NCBI GenBank assembly: GCA_023423065.1
Contig: JAFAGC010000116.1
Location: 1-64,000 of the forward strand
Length of the DNA stretch: 64,000 nt
Origin: Pseudomonadota bacterium
Lineage (GTDB): Bacteria; Pseudomonadota; Gammaproteobacteria; Steroidobacterales; Steroidobacteraceae
Reading direction: 5' to 3'
Numbering within the stretch: position 1 is the first letter of the stretch; each line of letters opens with the position of its first letter. Shown one piece after another: positions 25,043-33,793 of this stretch. The notes below the pieces were generated by a model. It ran no database searches and had not been told where the DNA came from. It was given only the letters and a program-made list of their open reading frames with translations. The translations under genes were made by a program, and so were the position numbers.

Positions 25043-25675
25043 CTACGACCCGCCGCGCGTCACCGCACGGACCTTTCCCGTGCCTCCGCCGCCGCAGTAG
25101 AACGTATCCTTCCCATTCGACTCCAGCCCCGACACGTTGACGCCCGCAGGTAGTTGGACGCTCTCCAGCACGTCGCCCGACTTCGGATCCACGCGCCGCA
25201 ACTCGCTCTCGTCACCTTCCCACGTCGCATGCCACAGCTCGTTGCCGAGCCACGTCACACCGGTGACGAAGCGATTGGATTCGATCGTGCGCAGGACCTT
25301 GCCCGTCCCGGGATCCACCTGGTGAATCTTGCGTGCCCGGTATTCCCCCACCCAGAGCGAACCTTCCGCCCACGCGAGCCCCGAGTCGCCACCGTTGCCG
25401 GGCGCGGGAATGGTCGAGATCACGTTGCCCGTATCGGGGTCCACTTTCTGGATGTGGCTTTCGGCGATCTGGTAGAGGTGCTTGCCGTCGAACGCCGTGC
25501 CCGCGTGAGCCTGTACATCCAGCGAGCGCCGCACCTCGCCGGTAGTTGGATCGATGGCGTTGAGCTTGTCGCCGCAAGCGGCCCACACGTTCTTGCCGTC
25601 GAAGGTAACGCCGCCCACCTTGGTTCCTTCGGGAAAGGTGTATTCACGGACGACTTTGGCAGCGGACTTCTTCAT
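25043..25675 (-). CDS. Beta-propeller protein (glutamine-cyclotransferase/SMP-30-like repeats)
   Basis: 210 residues built from four to five blades with the recurring patterns GGVTFDGKNVWAACG, LNAIDPTTGEV, KVDPDTGNVISTI, LWVGEYRARKIHQVDPGTGKV and RRVDPKSGDV. This suits a small propeller. No signal peptide is seen, so it is probably cytoplasmic. It is downstream of the winged-helix regulator on the same strand (33 bases after its stop). The neighbourhood of regulator, propeller, DUF899 and DUF2182 is one I associate with uncharacterised proteobacterial stress loci, an association from memory. Confidence 0.65.
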   Translation of the reverse strand: MKKSAAKVVREYTFPEGTKVGGVTFDGKNVWAACGDKLNAIDPTTGEVRRSLDVQAHAGTAFDGKHLYQIAESHIQKVDPDTGNVISTIPAPGNGGDSGLAWAEGSLWVGEYRARKIHQVDPGTGKVLRTIESNRFVTGVTWLGNELWHATWEGDESELRRVDPKSGDVLESVQLPAGVNVSGLESNGKDTFYCGGGGTGKVRAVTRGGS

Positions 25676-25708
25676 GGCGTTCTCCTCGAATGGTCGATGC
25701 TCGCCATG

Positions 25709-26926
25709 CTAGACACCTGGCAGCGGAGCAGGGAGTAACAAGGTGGTCGCGATTCCGGGAAGCGGTGGAGTCATCCAGCGGCGCGAACGACCTGCGCCAT
25801 AGGCCTCTACCTTTCCAGCCGCCGCGAGATCGTCGAGTGCGCGCTGCACGCTGCGTTGACTGGTGCCGAGCGCCAGCGCCAATGCCGACGTCGGCCAGGA
25901 CTCGCCATCCGCCAGAAACGCCAGCACGGCGGCGTGTTCTTCTTCCATCGGCCGCGCCAGCACGACGACCTGCCGGGCTTTCGGCTTCAGCACGAAGCCC
26001 GTCTTCGTAGCCTCGACGTCTGCAGCACCATTCAGAGCCTTTCGCAGCCGGCCCATTTCCACGCGCAGCCGCGCGCGCAAGGATTCATCCGCGCTCTCGA
26101 TGCGGAACGCGCGGCGCACGAGCTCGTCGCGCGATAGGTCGTCGGGCCAGGCCTCGGCCAATGCGCGGGCGAGCGTGAAAAGCACCGCGCGTCCCGCGAG
26201 CGCGATCGATTTACCGTCGGCGCGCACGGCATACCGACAGTCGTCGAAGATCAGCGCTTTCGAAGCGAATGTGGCTTCGACCTCCTCAAGTGTCACGACG
26301 CGATTCTCCCCGCGCGCGAGTAATCGCGCGGCAGGCGCATCGAGAATGCGCGCGGCTGCTTCGACTTCGGCAACGAGCGCCGGAATGCCCGCCACGCGTG
26401 CGGCGTCCATCGCGCGAGTCAACGCCGCGCGCGCGAGCCGGGTCCGGATTCGCCGAATGGCGATACCCGCGACGATGAGTTCGTGCGTGGCCTTGAGCGC
26501 CGGCGTCAATGCCGTGCGTTCGATCTCGATCAACAGCGCATCGGCATCGTCGAGCCTGCCTATCAACAGCAATCGGCGGATCTGTAGATAGCGCGCGTGC
26601 GCGGCGTTCAGCCGGTCACCGTGTCGTTCGAGGATCTTTCGAGCGGCCTCCAATTGTTTCGGCGGCCACCCCAGGTCGCGCGAGGCGAGCGAAAGCTCCG
26701 CCTCGGCAACGATGCAGCGCGCACGGTCCACGGACTCCCTCGCGCCAAACGACCGCGCCGCCGCGCGCACCAGCTCCTTCGCGCGCCGAAAGTCCCCGAT
26801 CTGGGCCATCGCGATGCCGCGCAGCGCCAGCGCCGGCGCATCCTTGCGCAACGCAATCCGGTTGAGCGCGCCGAGTGGGTCGCCGGCGGCCAGCGCTCGC
26901 GCCGCGGCGGTGATCAGCGAGTCCAT
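25709..26926 (-). CDS. TPR-containing winged-helix transcriptional regulator
   Basis: 405 residues. The first 190 are an all-helical TPR-like solenoid (ALALRGIAMAQIGDFRRAKELVRAAARSFG). A DNA-binding region follows (about 215-330, ESLRARLRVEMGRLRKALNG, OmpR/SARP-like), then a second short helix-turn-helix (about 345-390, PTSALALALGTSQRSVQRALDDLAAAGKVEAYG). It is divergent from the DUF899 gene, with a 14-bp near-palindrome seven bases upstream of its own ATG, so it probably autoregulates and controls the divergent pair. The ligand is unknown. Confidence 0.75.
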   Translation of the reverse strand: MDSLITAAARALAAGDPLGALNRIALRKDAPALALRGIAMAQIGDFRRAKELVRAAARSFGARESVDRARCIVAEAELSLASRDLGWPPKQLEAARKILERHGDRLNAAHARYLQIRRLLLIGRLDDADALLIEIERTALTPALKATHELIVAGIAIRRIRTRLARAALTRAMDAARVAGIPALVAEVEAAARILDAPAARLLARGENRVVTLEEVEATFASKALIFDDCRYAVRADGKSIALAGRAVLFTLARALAEAWPDDLSRDELVRRAFRIESADESLRARLRVEMGRLRKALNGAADVEATKTGFVLKPKARQVVVLARPMEEEHAAVLAFLADGESWPTSALALALGTSQRSVQRALDDLAAAGKVEAYGAGRSRRWMTPPLPGIATTLLLPAPLPGV

Positions 26927-26932
26927 CTGGTT

Positions 26933-26946
26933 GAACTACGTTGTTC
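26933..26946. promoter_or_regulatory. Candidate operator between the regulator and DUF899 genes
   Basis: GAACTACGTTGTTC reads as its own reverse complement at 12 of 14 positions. It lies in the 101-bp divergent intergenic region, seven bases from the regulator start and about 80 from the DUF899 start. Binding by the adjacent regulator is inferred from position only. Confidence 0.45.
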
Positions 26947-27027
26947 CTAATCCCGACAAAGATGTCACTCCCGCTGCCCGCGCCCGACGCCCAAGAATGG
27001 CCGCCTCGATCAACGAAGGAGCCCATC

Positions 27028-27810
27028 ATGACTCACGCAATCGGAACTCGCGAACAATGGCTGAAAGCCCGACTCGAGCTGCTGCAGGCCGAGAAGGAAC
27101 ACGTACGACAGGCGGACGAACTCGCGCGCCGCCGCCAGGCGTTGCCCTGGGTGCGCGTCGAAAAGGATTATTCCTTCGACGCCGAGCAGGGCAGGGTGTC
27201 GTTGAAGGACTTGTTCCGCGGGCGCTCGCAGCTCCTCGTCTATCACTTCATGTTCGGTCCCACGTGGGCGCAAGGTTGTCCGTCCTGCTCGGCGATCGCC
27301 GACGGCTTCGACGGCATCGCGGTGCATCTCGAGAACCACGATGTGTCGCTGACCGCGGTGTCGCGTGCGCCGATCGCCAAGCTATCGGGCTACCGCAAGC
27401 GCATGGGCTGGACCTTCCCGTGGGTGTCCGCCGCCGACAGCGCATTCAACTTCGACTTCAACGTGTCGTTCACCGAAGAGCAGCAGCGCACCGGTGACAT
27501 CGAATACAACTACGCGCGCAACGCGCACGCGATGGACAAGATCGCGGAAGTGCCGCCGGTGGTGGCGGCGATCGCGAAGGATGCTGGCACCGATCCGGCG
27601 AGCTTCACCCGCGATCGCCCGGGCATGAGCGCCTTCATCCAGAAGGACGGAGCTATCTACCACACGTACTCCGCCTACGCGCGCGGCCTCGACCCACTGT
27701 GGAACATGTACCAGTGGCTGGACCGGGCGCCGCTGGGACGCAACGAAAGCGGCGTCTGGTGGAAGCGCAACGACGAGTACGGCGCGGCGGATCGCGCGAG
27801 TGTGGCGTGA
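27028..27810 (+). CDS. DUF899 thioredoxin-fold protein
   Basis: 260 residues. It carries the DUF899 signatures REQWLKARLELLQAEKE, WVRVEKDYSFD, LLVYHFMFGP, GCPSCSAIAD (a CxxC redox pair) and SAFNFDFNVSF. Members are thioredoxin-like, sometimes annotated as dithiol-disulfide isomerases, with no settled substrate. AGGAG precedes the ATG at 27028, and the frame extends upstream without a signal peptide. It overlaps the DUF2182 gene (GTGA), so the two are co-translated. Cytoplasmic. Confidence 0.88.
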   Translation: MTHAIGTREQWLKARLELLQAEKEHVRQADELARRRQALPWVRVEKDYSFDAEQGRVSLKDLFRGRSQLLVYHFMFGPTWAQGCPSCSAIADGFDGIAVHLENHDVSLTAVSRAPIAKLSGYRKRMGWTFPWVSAADSAFNFDFNVSFTEEQQRTGDIEYNYARNAHAMDKIAEVPPVVAAIAKDAGTDPASFTRDRPGMSAFIQKDGAIYHTYSAYARGLDPLWNMYQWLDRAPLGRNESGVWWKRNDEYGAADRASVA

Positions 27811-28577
27811 ACGCGGACCGGCCATTTCACTTGACGGCGGCGCTGGTGTTCGCGGCCAGCGCTGCCGTAACCGTCGCGTGGTGCGGCTCGATGTCCGCGA
27901 TGCCGGGCATGGACATGCCGGGTGGATGGACCATGTCGATGGCGTGGATGCGCATGCCGGGGCAGGGCTGGCTCGGCTTCGCCGGCATGTTCCTCGGCAT
28001 GTGGTCGGTGATGATGCTCGCGATGATGATGCCGGTGGCCGTGCCGATGCTGGCGCGCTATCGCCGCGCCGTGCGCGCGCGCAACATCGATGCGCTCACT
28101 GCATGGGTGGCTATCGGATATTTCGCAGTGTGGACGTCGTCAGGCGTGGTGCTCTTTCCCATTGGCATCGTATTCGCCGAATGGAGCATGCGATCGCCGG
28201 CCATCTCGCGAGTGGTGCCGGTGCTTGCGGCACTGGTGTTGCTGTCCGCGGGCGCCTCGCAGTTCACGTCCTGGAAGTCGCGCTTGCTCGTCTGCTGCCG
28301 TCATTCCATCGACGGCTCCCGGGACACTCAACCAAACTACCGCTCCGCCTGGCGTCATGGCCTGAAAATCGGCCTGCGATGCATCTGGTGCTGCGCGCCC
28401 CTCACCGCCGTACTTCTGGCGACCGGCGTCATGGACCTGCGCGCGATGGCGCTCGTGACACTCGCCATCTGCGCCGAACGATTGCTGCCCGCCAGCGTCG
28501 GCGGAGCGCGAGTGGTCGGTGCGATCCTGCTGTTGGTGGGCGCCCGCTTCCTGTTCGATGCGGCGATACCTGGCTGA
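27807..28577 (+). CDS. DUF2182 predicted metal-binding integral membrane protein
   Basis: 256 residues with about six to seven transmembrane segments. The Met-rich stretch SAMPGMDMPGGWTMSMAWMRMPGQ and the MMLAMMMPVAVPML helix are hallmarks of DUF2182, thought to bind metal. It has Cys pairs LLVCCRHS and RCIWCCAPL. The start is GTG at 27807, overlapping the DUF899 stop. Coupling of a CxxC thioredoxin-like protein with a Met/Cys-rich membrane protein suggests a copper or redox role, by inference. Confidence 0.85.
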   Translation: MNADRPFHLTAALVFAASAAVTVAWCGSMSAMPGMDMPGGWTMSMAWMRMPGQGWLGFAGMFLGMWSVMMLAMMMPVAVPMLARYRRAVRARNIDALTAWVAIGYFAVWTSSGVVLFPIGIVFAEWSMRSPAISRVVPVLAALVLLSAGASQFTSWKSRLLVCCRHSIDGSRDTQPNYRSAWRHGLKIGLRCIWCCAPLTAVLLATGVMDLRAMALVTLAICAERLLPASVGGARVVGAILLLVGARFLFDAAIPG

Positions 28578-28582
28578 CCTAT

Positions 28583-30028
28583 CTACTTCCGGGCGGGGCC
28601 AGGGCCGTTCTTTTTCGCGTACTGCTGCAGTAACGGCAACAAGACCTCGCTGCAATCCCCCTGGCTCTTGCTTGCGCAGACCGACAAAAGCTGCGGGTGG
28701 ACAGGCGCGCCGTGTTCGAGCAAAGCCCGCAGAACGTCACGTCGCTGCTCGTCCTTTTCCCTCGTGGCCATGAAGACCAGCGAACCCACGAGTGACTCGT
28801 TGCGGCAGCTCCCATTGACATCCGCGCCGGCTTCGAGCTGCGAGCGAACGATCGCGGGATTGAGCTGATTGATGCCATTGCAGAGTGCATTGCGCCCATA
28901 TGTGTCCTGTTCTTCCGGATGCACATACTCGTCGAGGAAAGGTTTCAGCTGTTGATACTGCGGCCTGCTCGCCGCGTGTGCCGCGATAGATGTGTAATCG
29001 CCGTTCAGCAGCGCATCAGCGCGTTTGACGAGGTGCGCATTCTGACTGCTCGGGCCCGCACTGATCTTCGCGGCCTGCATCAGATACGCCTGAGCGAGCA
29101 ACATCCGATTCTCTTCCAGCCCCAGGCAGTTTCCCTTCTGCATGCGCGGTGACTCGAGCAGCGTGATCACGTCCGCGAATCGACCCTCTGCCTCGCTGAG
29201 CCAGAACGCGAGCTCATGCGCCTTGCAGGCCATGCCCGCATTCGAATCGATGTCCAGCGCCGCGCGCAGCACTTCCTCGAATTCCTTCGAACCCTGATTG
29301 GGCGCATGTTTGGCGATCTCCACGGCCTGCTCGCGCGCATTGGGTGGAAAGGCGGGATTGCGGGCGATTTCGAGGGCGCGCGCACGCATGTCGGTCGACG
29401 GGTTGCGGAATACCTCGACGCGCATGCGATTGAGGTAGATCCACATGTCGTTCGGCGACCTTTGCTCCGTCTCGTCGAGCAGGCGTGCGACTTCATCGAG
29501 GCGTTCCTGTTCAAAGCGAATGCCCGCCAGCAGCACCTTGGCCGAGACGAAATCGGGATAAGCGGAAAGCACGTCATCGAGCACGAGTTCGGCGCGATGC
29601 ATTCCCATCGTCATCCAGGTCATGCGCGCGACGATGTATTGCGCATTGCGATTTTCCGGGTTCGCATTCAGTACCGTCGCGAGCTGCTTGTGCGCACGCT
29701 GCATGCAGCCTGAGCTCATGAGCCGGTTCGCAAGCCGCAGCTCAGGCTCCGTGATATCCGGGATCTCGACCAACCGGCGACCACGAAAAGTCACGGGTCC
29801 GTTGACTTTTACCTGGGCGCAACTCGGATCGTCGGAGCCGATGACCTGGGAAAGCATCGCGAGGTCCACCTTCGGCGGCGGCGGCGCCGGCACCGGGCAG
29901 CCATAAGCCTTGCGCAATTCGGGCGGCACCGTCTTGCACTTCAGCGGCGCCATATCGTCCTGGGCGAGTGCCGACGCCGGAAAAATGGCAAGGAGGGCGA
30001 TGATCGCAATGCAAAACGAGGTTTTCAT
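28583..30028 (-). CDS. Exported TPR/ankyrin-repeat protein
   Basis: 481 residues. The signal peptide ends ASALAQD (about residue 23). A proline-rich neck (CPVPAPPPPK) is followed by a TPR-like solenoid (about 95-340; AQYIVARMTWMTMGMHRAELVLDDVLSAYP, LARLLDETEQ-type repeats). A C-terminal ankyrin-like pair (about 385-455) reads NPAIVRSQLEAGADVNGSC and LRALLEHGAPVHPQLL. It is probably a periplasmic scaffold, with no enzymatic motif. It converges with the DUF2182 gene with five bases between stops. The family is unfamiliar as a whole. Confidence 0.7.
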   Translation of the reverse strand: MKTSFCIAIIALLAIFPASALAQDDMAPLKCKTVPPELRKAYGCPVPAPPPPKVDLAMLSQVIGSDDPSCAQVKVNGPVTFRGRRLVEIPDITEPELRLANRLMSSGCMQRAHKQLATVLNANPENRNAQYIVARMTWMTMGMHRAELVLDDVLSAYPDFVSAKVLLAGIRFEQERLDEVARLLDETEQRSPNDMWIYLNRMRVEVFRNPSTDMRARALEIARNPAFPPNAREQAVEIAKHAPNQGSKEFEEVLRAALDIDSNAGMACKAHELAFWLSEAEGRFADVITLLESPRMQKGNCLGLEENRMLLAQAYLMQAAKISAGPSSQNAHLVKRADALLNGDYTSIAAHAASRPQYQQLKPFLDEYVHPEEQDTYGRNALCNGINQLNPAIVRSQLEAGADVNGSCRNESLVGSLVFMATREKDEQRRDVLRALLEHGAPVHPQLLSVCASKSQGDCSEVLLPLLQQYAKKNGPGPARK

Positions 30029-30176
30029 GGTGACGCAGGTTCTCCGATCACGTCGGAATAGTGTGAGAACAGTGTCACGACGCAGGCGCTTGGCCTGACT
30101 CTGGAGTTATCTTTCCAGCACGTGTCGAATCGGGCCTCCGCCGTTCGACTGCGTAGTAGCTACCTAGGAGAAGCTC

Positions 30177-30554
30177 ATGTCCCGATATGTAGACGGATTC
30201 GTCCTGCCCATCCCGAAGAAGAAGCTCGCCCGCTACCGCCAGATCGCCCGCCTGTCCGCCAAAGTCTGGCGTGACCACGGAGCTCTCGAGTACGTCGAGT
30301 GCGTCGCCGACCAGCTCACCAGCAAGCACGACGGCAAGACTTACACCTCTCTCTTTCCGAAACTCGCCAAGGTGAAGGCGGGCGAGGTCGTGGTGTTTTC
30401 CTGGATCACCTACAAGTCGAAGGCCGACAAGAACCGCATCATGAAGAAGGTGATGACCGATCCGCGCCTCGCCGACATGATGAATCCCGCCAGCATGCCG
30501 TTCGACATGAGCCGCATGGCATGGGCGGGATTCAAGCCGTTCGTCGAAGCGTAG
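30177..30554 (+). CDS. DUF1428 protein
   Basis: 125 residues matching DUF1428 (YbaA-like): YVDGFVLPIPKKKLARYRQIARLSAKVWRDHGALEYVECV at the start, VVVFSWITYKSKADKNRIMKKVM in the middle and MPFDMSRMAWAGFKPFVEA at the end. The fold is a dimeric alpha/beta barrel related to antibiotic-biosynthesis monooxygenases; function unknown. AGGAGA precedes the ATG at 30177. The start lies just after a self-complementary GTAGCTAC at 30156-30163. Confidence 0.9.
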   Translation: MSRYVDGFVLPIPKKKLARYRQIARLSAKVWRDHGALEYVECVADQLTSKHDGKTYTSLFPKLAKVKAGEVVVFSWITYKSKADKNRIMKKVMTDPRLADMMNPASMPFDMSRMAWAGFKPFVEA

Positions 30555-30571
30555 GCTGTGCGATTGGCGCG

Positions 30572-31900
30572 CTAGAGCGCTTCGAGGAATGCGACCAGAT
30601 CCTCGCGCTCCTCCGGCGTGTAGACGAAGCCGAGTGCGGTTTCGTAATGCCGCACCACATCCGTGAGCGTCCCGGCGATGCCGTTGTGGAAGTAGGGCGG
30701 GCGCGCAACCACTCCGCGCAACGAGGGAGTCTTGAACTTGTTCAGGTCCGCCCACCGACCCGTGCGCAGCGCGCGGCCCGGGTCGGTAGTTAGCCGTTCG
30801 GCTCGGGTCGCCTTGTTGCGCACGGTGTAGAGCGGCATTCCCGGCTTGCGGAACTGCTTGTCTGACGCTCCGACGTCGAACAGCGTGCCGTTGACGTTGC
30901 TGCCGTCGTTCTGCGCGTTGTGGCAGCCGCGGCAACTGCGACCGTTGGCGTTCACGGCATTGAAGAGTTCCTGGCCGCGCGCGATCTGCGCGCGTTTGCG
31001 ATCGGCCGGTCTGGTGGTGCACGAGCCCGGCGTCATGCCGATCCAGGCATCGTACAGCGTGAACCGGCCAGCCACCGGCGGCTGCTGCGACAGGTTCTGC
31101 GGTCCGCCCTGCGCGCCGCAGGAGCTCAGTGAGCCGACACCGAAAACGGACTGCTGCGCGAAACTCATGCTCCGCTGGTGGCCGACGATCTGCTCGAGCG
31201 TCACGGCGCTCGCTGGCGGGGCCTGCAGGGCGCCCGGAAAAGTCCCCGCGGCCTGCGCCGTGAGGCCGGCGTGCACGTCGCCCGACCCATTGGTGAATTG
31301 ATCGTGCCAACCGATGTTCCGCGTGAACTGGAAGTTCGCGGTCGCCAGCGGCCGGCGAAAGAATTCGAAGCGGCTCGAACTGCCGCCGGCCTTCAGCGGA
31401 TCGTCGACCTTGACGATTTCGAAATCCGCTTCCTCGGACAGATTGCCGCCGCGCCGGAAAAGTCCCTTGCGCAACATGCTGTACGCGGCGAAACGCTCCT
31501 TGCGCGTTCCGGCCTTGGCCAGCGGACTGTCGGCGTCGAGCTTGTTGAAGAGCGGGTCGGTTCCGCCCGTGACCAGGAACAGCAGTTCCACGTCGATCGG
31601 GCGGATGCTCCATCCCGCGTGCGGCAGGTGGCAGGACTCGCACTTGCGCCCGTTCGATCCCTGCGGCGGAACGTGGAAAGGATTGCTCAGATCCAGAGCG
31701 CCGGTGGTGCTGTAGGTTGCCGCCGTTCCAGCGAGATTGAGGAAGGGAAAGTTGTTGGGAATCTCGACCGGCACTTGGCCTGTGCCGCGTGAAGCTTCCG
31801 CCGCGCCGGGTTGACCGGCCGCCATCGCAATGGGTGCGGACCCACAAAGGATCAACAGGAAAACCGTGGTCATGCGGACCAGATCGTTCAGTACGTTCAT
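30572..31900 (-). CDS. Di-haem cytochrome c peroxidase-family protein
   Basis: 442 residues with a Sec signal peptide (cleaved about residue 28, MAAGQ) and two c-type haem sites, CESCH (87-91) and CRGCH (323-327). A C-terminal KTPSLRGVVARPPYFHNGIAGTLTDVVRHYE, including the conserved PYFHNG, is typical of CcpA/MauG-type proteins. It would act in the periplasm, reducing peroxide or carrying out a MauG-like oxidation. Spacing between haem sites is wider than in classical CcpA (about 236 residues), so a specialised member is likely. AAGGAG lies 11 bases before the ATG at 31900. Confidence 0.85.
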   Translation of the reverse strand: MNVLNDLVRMTTVFLLILCGSAPIAMAAGQPGAAEASRGTGQVPVEIPNNFPFLNLAGTAATYSTTGALDLSNPFHVPPQGSNGRKCESCHLPHAGWSIRPIDVELLFLVTGGTDPLFNKLDADSPLAKAGTRKERFAAYSMLRKGLFRRGGNLSEEADFEIVKVDDPLKAGGSSSRFEFFRRPLATANFQFTRNIGWHDQFTNGSGDVHAGLTAQAAGTFPGALQAPPASAVTLEQIVGHQRSMSFAQQSVFGVGSLSSCGAQGGPQNLSQQPPVAGRFTLYDAWIGMTPGSCTTRPADRKRAQIARGQELFNAVNANGRSCRGCHNAQNDGSNVNGTLFDVGASDKQFRKPGMPLYTVRNKATRAERLTTDPGRALRTGRWADLNKFKTPSLRGVVARPPYFHNGIAGTLTDVVRHYETALGFVYTPEEREDLVAFLEAL

Positions 31901-31942
31901 GTGCCTCTAACTCCTTGGTACATGACCAACGATAGGCGCCTC

Positions 31943-31978
31943 GCGTGGGAGCCCGCGTGGGAGCTGGCGTGGAAATGG
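31943..31978. repeat. Three tandem 12-bp units upstream of the di-haem protein gene
   Basis: GCGTGGGAGCCC, GCGTGGGAGCTG and GCGTGGAAATGG follow one another with a 12-bp period, 43 bp before the start of the minus-strand gene. The third unit has diverged. They may be regulator half-sites or a relic of coding sequence; nothing else supports either. Confidence 0.4.
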
Positions 31979-32005
31979 AACGGGCGGAGACCCGGCTTCG
32001 CGCGA

Positions 32006-32155
32006 TCACCGCACCTGGTTGTTGAGGCGCAATTTGAGCCACGCGCCGATTCGCCCCGCGAACGCCGGATCGATGTTCGACAGCACCACCACGACGTACC
32101 CGGCATCCGGAAGGATCCGCAGGTCCGAATTCACGCCCGGCGCGACTCCACATTC
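32006..32155 (-). pseudogene. Remnant of a serine beta-lactamase-family (class C-like) hydrolase C-terminus
   Basis: The last 47 codons of this frame read GVAPGVNSDLRILPDAGYVVVVLSNIDP and a short closing helix. That is the C-terminal beta-strand and helix of the serine hydrolases related to class C beta-lactamases and D-aminopeptidases (family pattern GGAPGVN, then DLGYVVVVLSNYDP). The preceding 350 or so residues, including the SxxK nucleophile, are absent; sequence upstream (about 32160-32263) is unrelated. It lies between the di-haem gene and the flavoprotein gene, and looks like the residue of a deletion. Confidence 0.6.
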
Positions 32156-32319
32156 TTGTGCGAGAGCGGTCAGGGTGAGCAGCATCGACAAAACAGCGCG
32201 CCGGCACGACCGTTCATGCGGCGCACTGCACTCCCGGACGCGGCGCGTTGCGCGAAAGGACATTTTGCGGTTCGATGAGTCGGAGTAATCTGCCTGGCGC
32301 CCGGTTCCGGAGTCGGCCG

Positions 32320-33585
32320 ATGCACATCACATCCTGGCACGTGATTGCGGTCATCACCGCGGTGAGCACGGTCGTGACGCTCGCCGAAATTCCTCGCGAG
32401 GACTGGCTCACTACCGCCGCGATCAGCTTGTCATCTGGCGTGTCGGCGCTGTCGCTCATGGGCGCCTCCGCGCTGCTGGGCGGCCGACTGAGGCCCGTCG
32501 AGTCGCTGTTCGGTGGGCTGGATCGCGTCTACCTGGTTCACAAGTGGCTGGCAATCTGGGCGCTGGCACTCGCTTCGGTGCATTTCGTTTTCAAAGCCGG
32601 CCTGCCCGACTGGCAGACCGCGTCGATCATCACGCTCCCGCCACCCTACACACGTCTGGTGCGCCAGCTGAGTCTGCTTGCGCTGGGATTGATCGTGTTA
32701 CTCGCTCTCAATCGCAAGATCCCGTACAGCACATGGCGCTGGTGGCACAAACTTTCCGGCCCGCTCTTCCTCATCGTGATCCTGCACTGGTTGAGTTTCA
32801 AATCTCCGATCACGCTGTCCAGTCCCGCCGGCATATGGCTTGCGTCAGTGGCGTCGGCGGGCGTGCTGGCGGCCGCATACAAACTACTTCTGTATCCGCT
32901 GATTTCCAGGCACCAGCGTTATCGTGTCGTCGCGGCAAACCCCGCGGCGGCCGGACTGCACCTGGAACTGGAGCCTGTGCGCGAAGTCCTGCGGATCACT
33001 CCCGGGCAATTCGGGTTTCTTTCGATGAAAGTAGATGGCCTGCGGGAGCCGCATCCGTTCACGATGATAAGCGGTGAATCCACCGCAGGCCGGGTGCACT
33101 TGCTGATCCGCAATCTTGGCGACTACACGAGCAGACTCGTGCGCGAGGCGCGCCCTGGCATGGAGGCGGAGATTCACGCGCCTTTCGGTCGCTTCCTGCG
33201 CCGCCGGGAGGCGGCGACGGAAGTGTGGATCGCCGGCGGTGTGGGTGTGTCGCCATTCATTGCGTGGCTGGCTGACGCGGCGGACGAAGGGTGCGAGAAG
33301 GTCACGTTCTTCTACTTTTACACGCCGGGCCGGGAGTTCCCCACGGCCGAGGTTCTGAATGATCTGGCGAAAAGGCATGGAGCAACGCTCGTCGCGGTGT
33401 CCGGCGGTGCGTCGAGTCCGGCGTTCACCGAGCGCTTCCGCGAAGTGGTGAAGCGCTCTGGACCGGAGCAGGTAACCATCAGCTTCTGCGGGCCGAAAGG
33501 GCTGTTGGAGCGCGTATACAGGGCGATGGATGAGCTCGGCGTACCGAAGGAGAATCTGCATCACGAGTATTTCGAGTTCCGCTAG
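32320..33585 (+). CDS. Ferric-reductase-like transmembrane flavoprotein with FAD/NAD-binding domain
   Basis: 421 residues. The N-terminal membrane domain has about six helices (about 5-195) with haem-ligating histidines, for example VHKWLAIWALALASVHFVF and LSGPLFLIVILHWL. The ferredoxin-reductase-like part has the FAD motif HPFTMISGES and a pyridine-nucleotide region AGGVGVSPFIAWL, ending near YFEFR with FCGPKGLLERV. It should move electrons from NAD(P)H across the inner membrane. I chose ATG 32320, preceded by GGAG; ATGs at 32275 and earlier are possible. Confidence 0.85.
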   Translation: MHITSWHVIAVITAVSTVVTLAEIPREDWLTTAAISLSSGVSALSLMGASALLGGRLRPVESLFGGLDRVYLVHKWLAIWALALASVHFVFKAGLPDWQTASIITLPPPYTRLVRQLSLLALGLIVLLALNRKIPYSTWRWWHKLSGPLFLIVILHWLSFKSPITLSSPAGIWLASVASAGVLAAAYKLLLYPLISRHQRYRVVAANPAAAGLHLELEPVREVLRITPGQFGFLSMKVDGLREPHPFTMISGESTAGRVHLLIRNLGDYTSRLVREARPGMEAEIHAPFGRFLRRREAATEVWIAGGVGVSPFIAWLADAADEGCEKVTFFYFYTPGREFPTAEVLNDLAKRHGATLVAVSGGASSPAFTERFREVVKRSGPEQVTISFCGPKGLLERVYRAMDELGVPKENLHHEYFEFR

Positions 33586-33610
33586 GCGCTCCCGCCGATG
33601 AGGCGTCGGC

Positions 33611-33639
33611 ACCCGGACGGGCCGATAAGCCGTCGGGTT
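33611..33639 (+). terminator. Probable terminator hairpin after the flavoprotein gene
   Basis: ACCCGGACGG pairs with CCGTCGGGTT across a nine-base loop, with one bulge, followed by TTTCAGCTTC. It is 26 bases after the flavoprotein stop. Of moderate strength. Confidence 0.45.
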
Positions 33640-33793
33640 TCAGCTTCTCCCTCACCGGAATGCCAGCGCAGGCAGCGCGATCACGGACCGGCCCGCCCGG
33701 GATCCCGAGACTGCTATCGAAGATGCCGAAATAAGACGCTTCGGACTGGTCGAGCCCTGTAAGGACGATTACTCTCCGACCGCCGATATAACA

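Noticed and set aside
30075..32207. Minus-strand ORF of 710 codons over the di-haem protein
   Set aside because: Out of frame with the gene that carries two CXXCH motifs; no domain visible.
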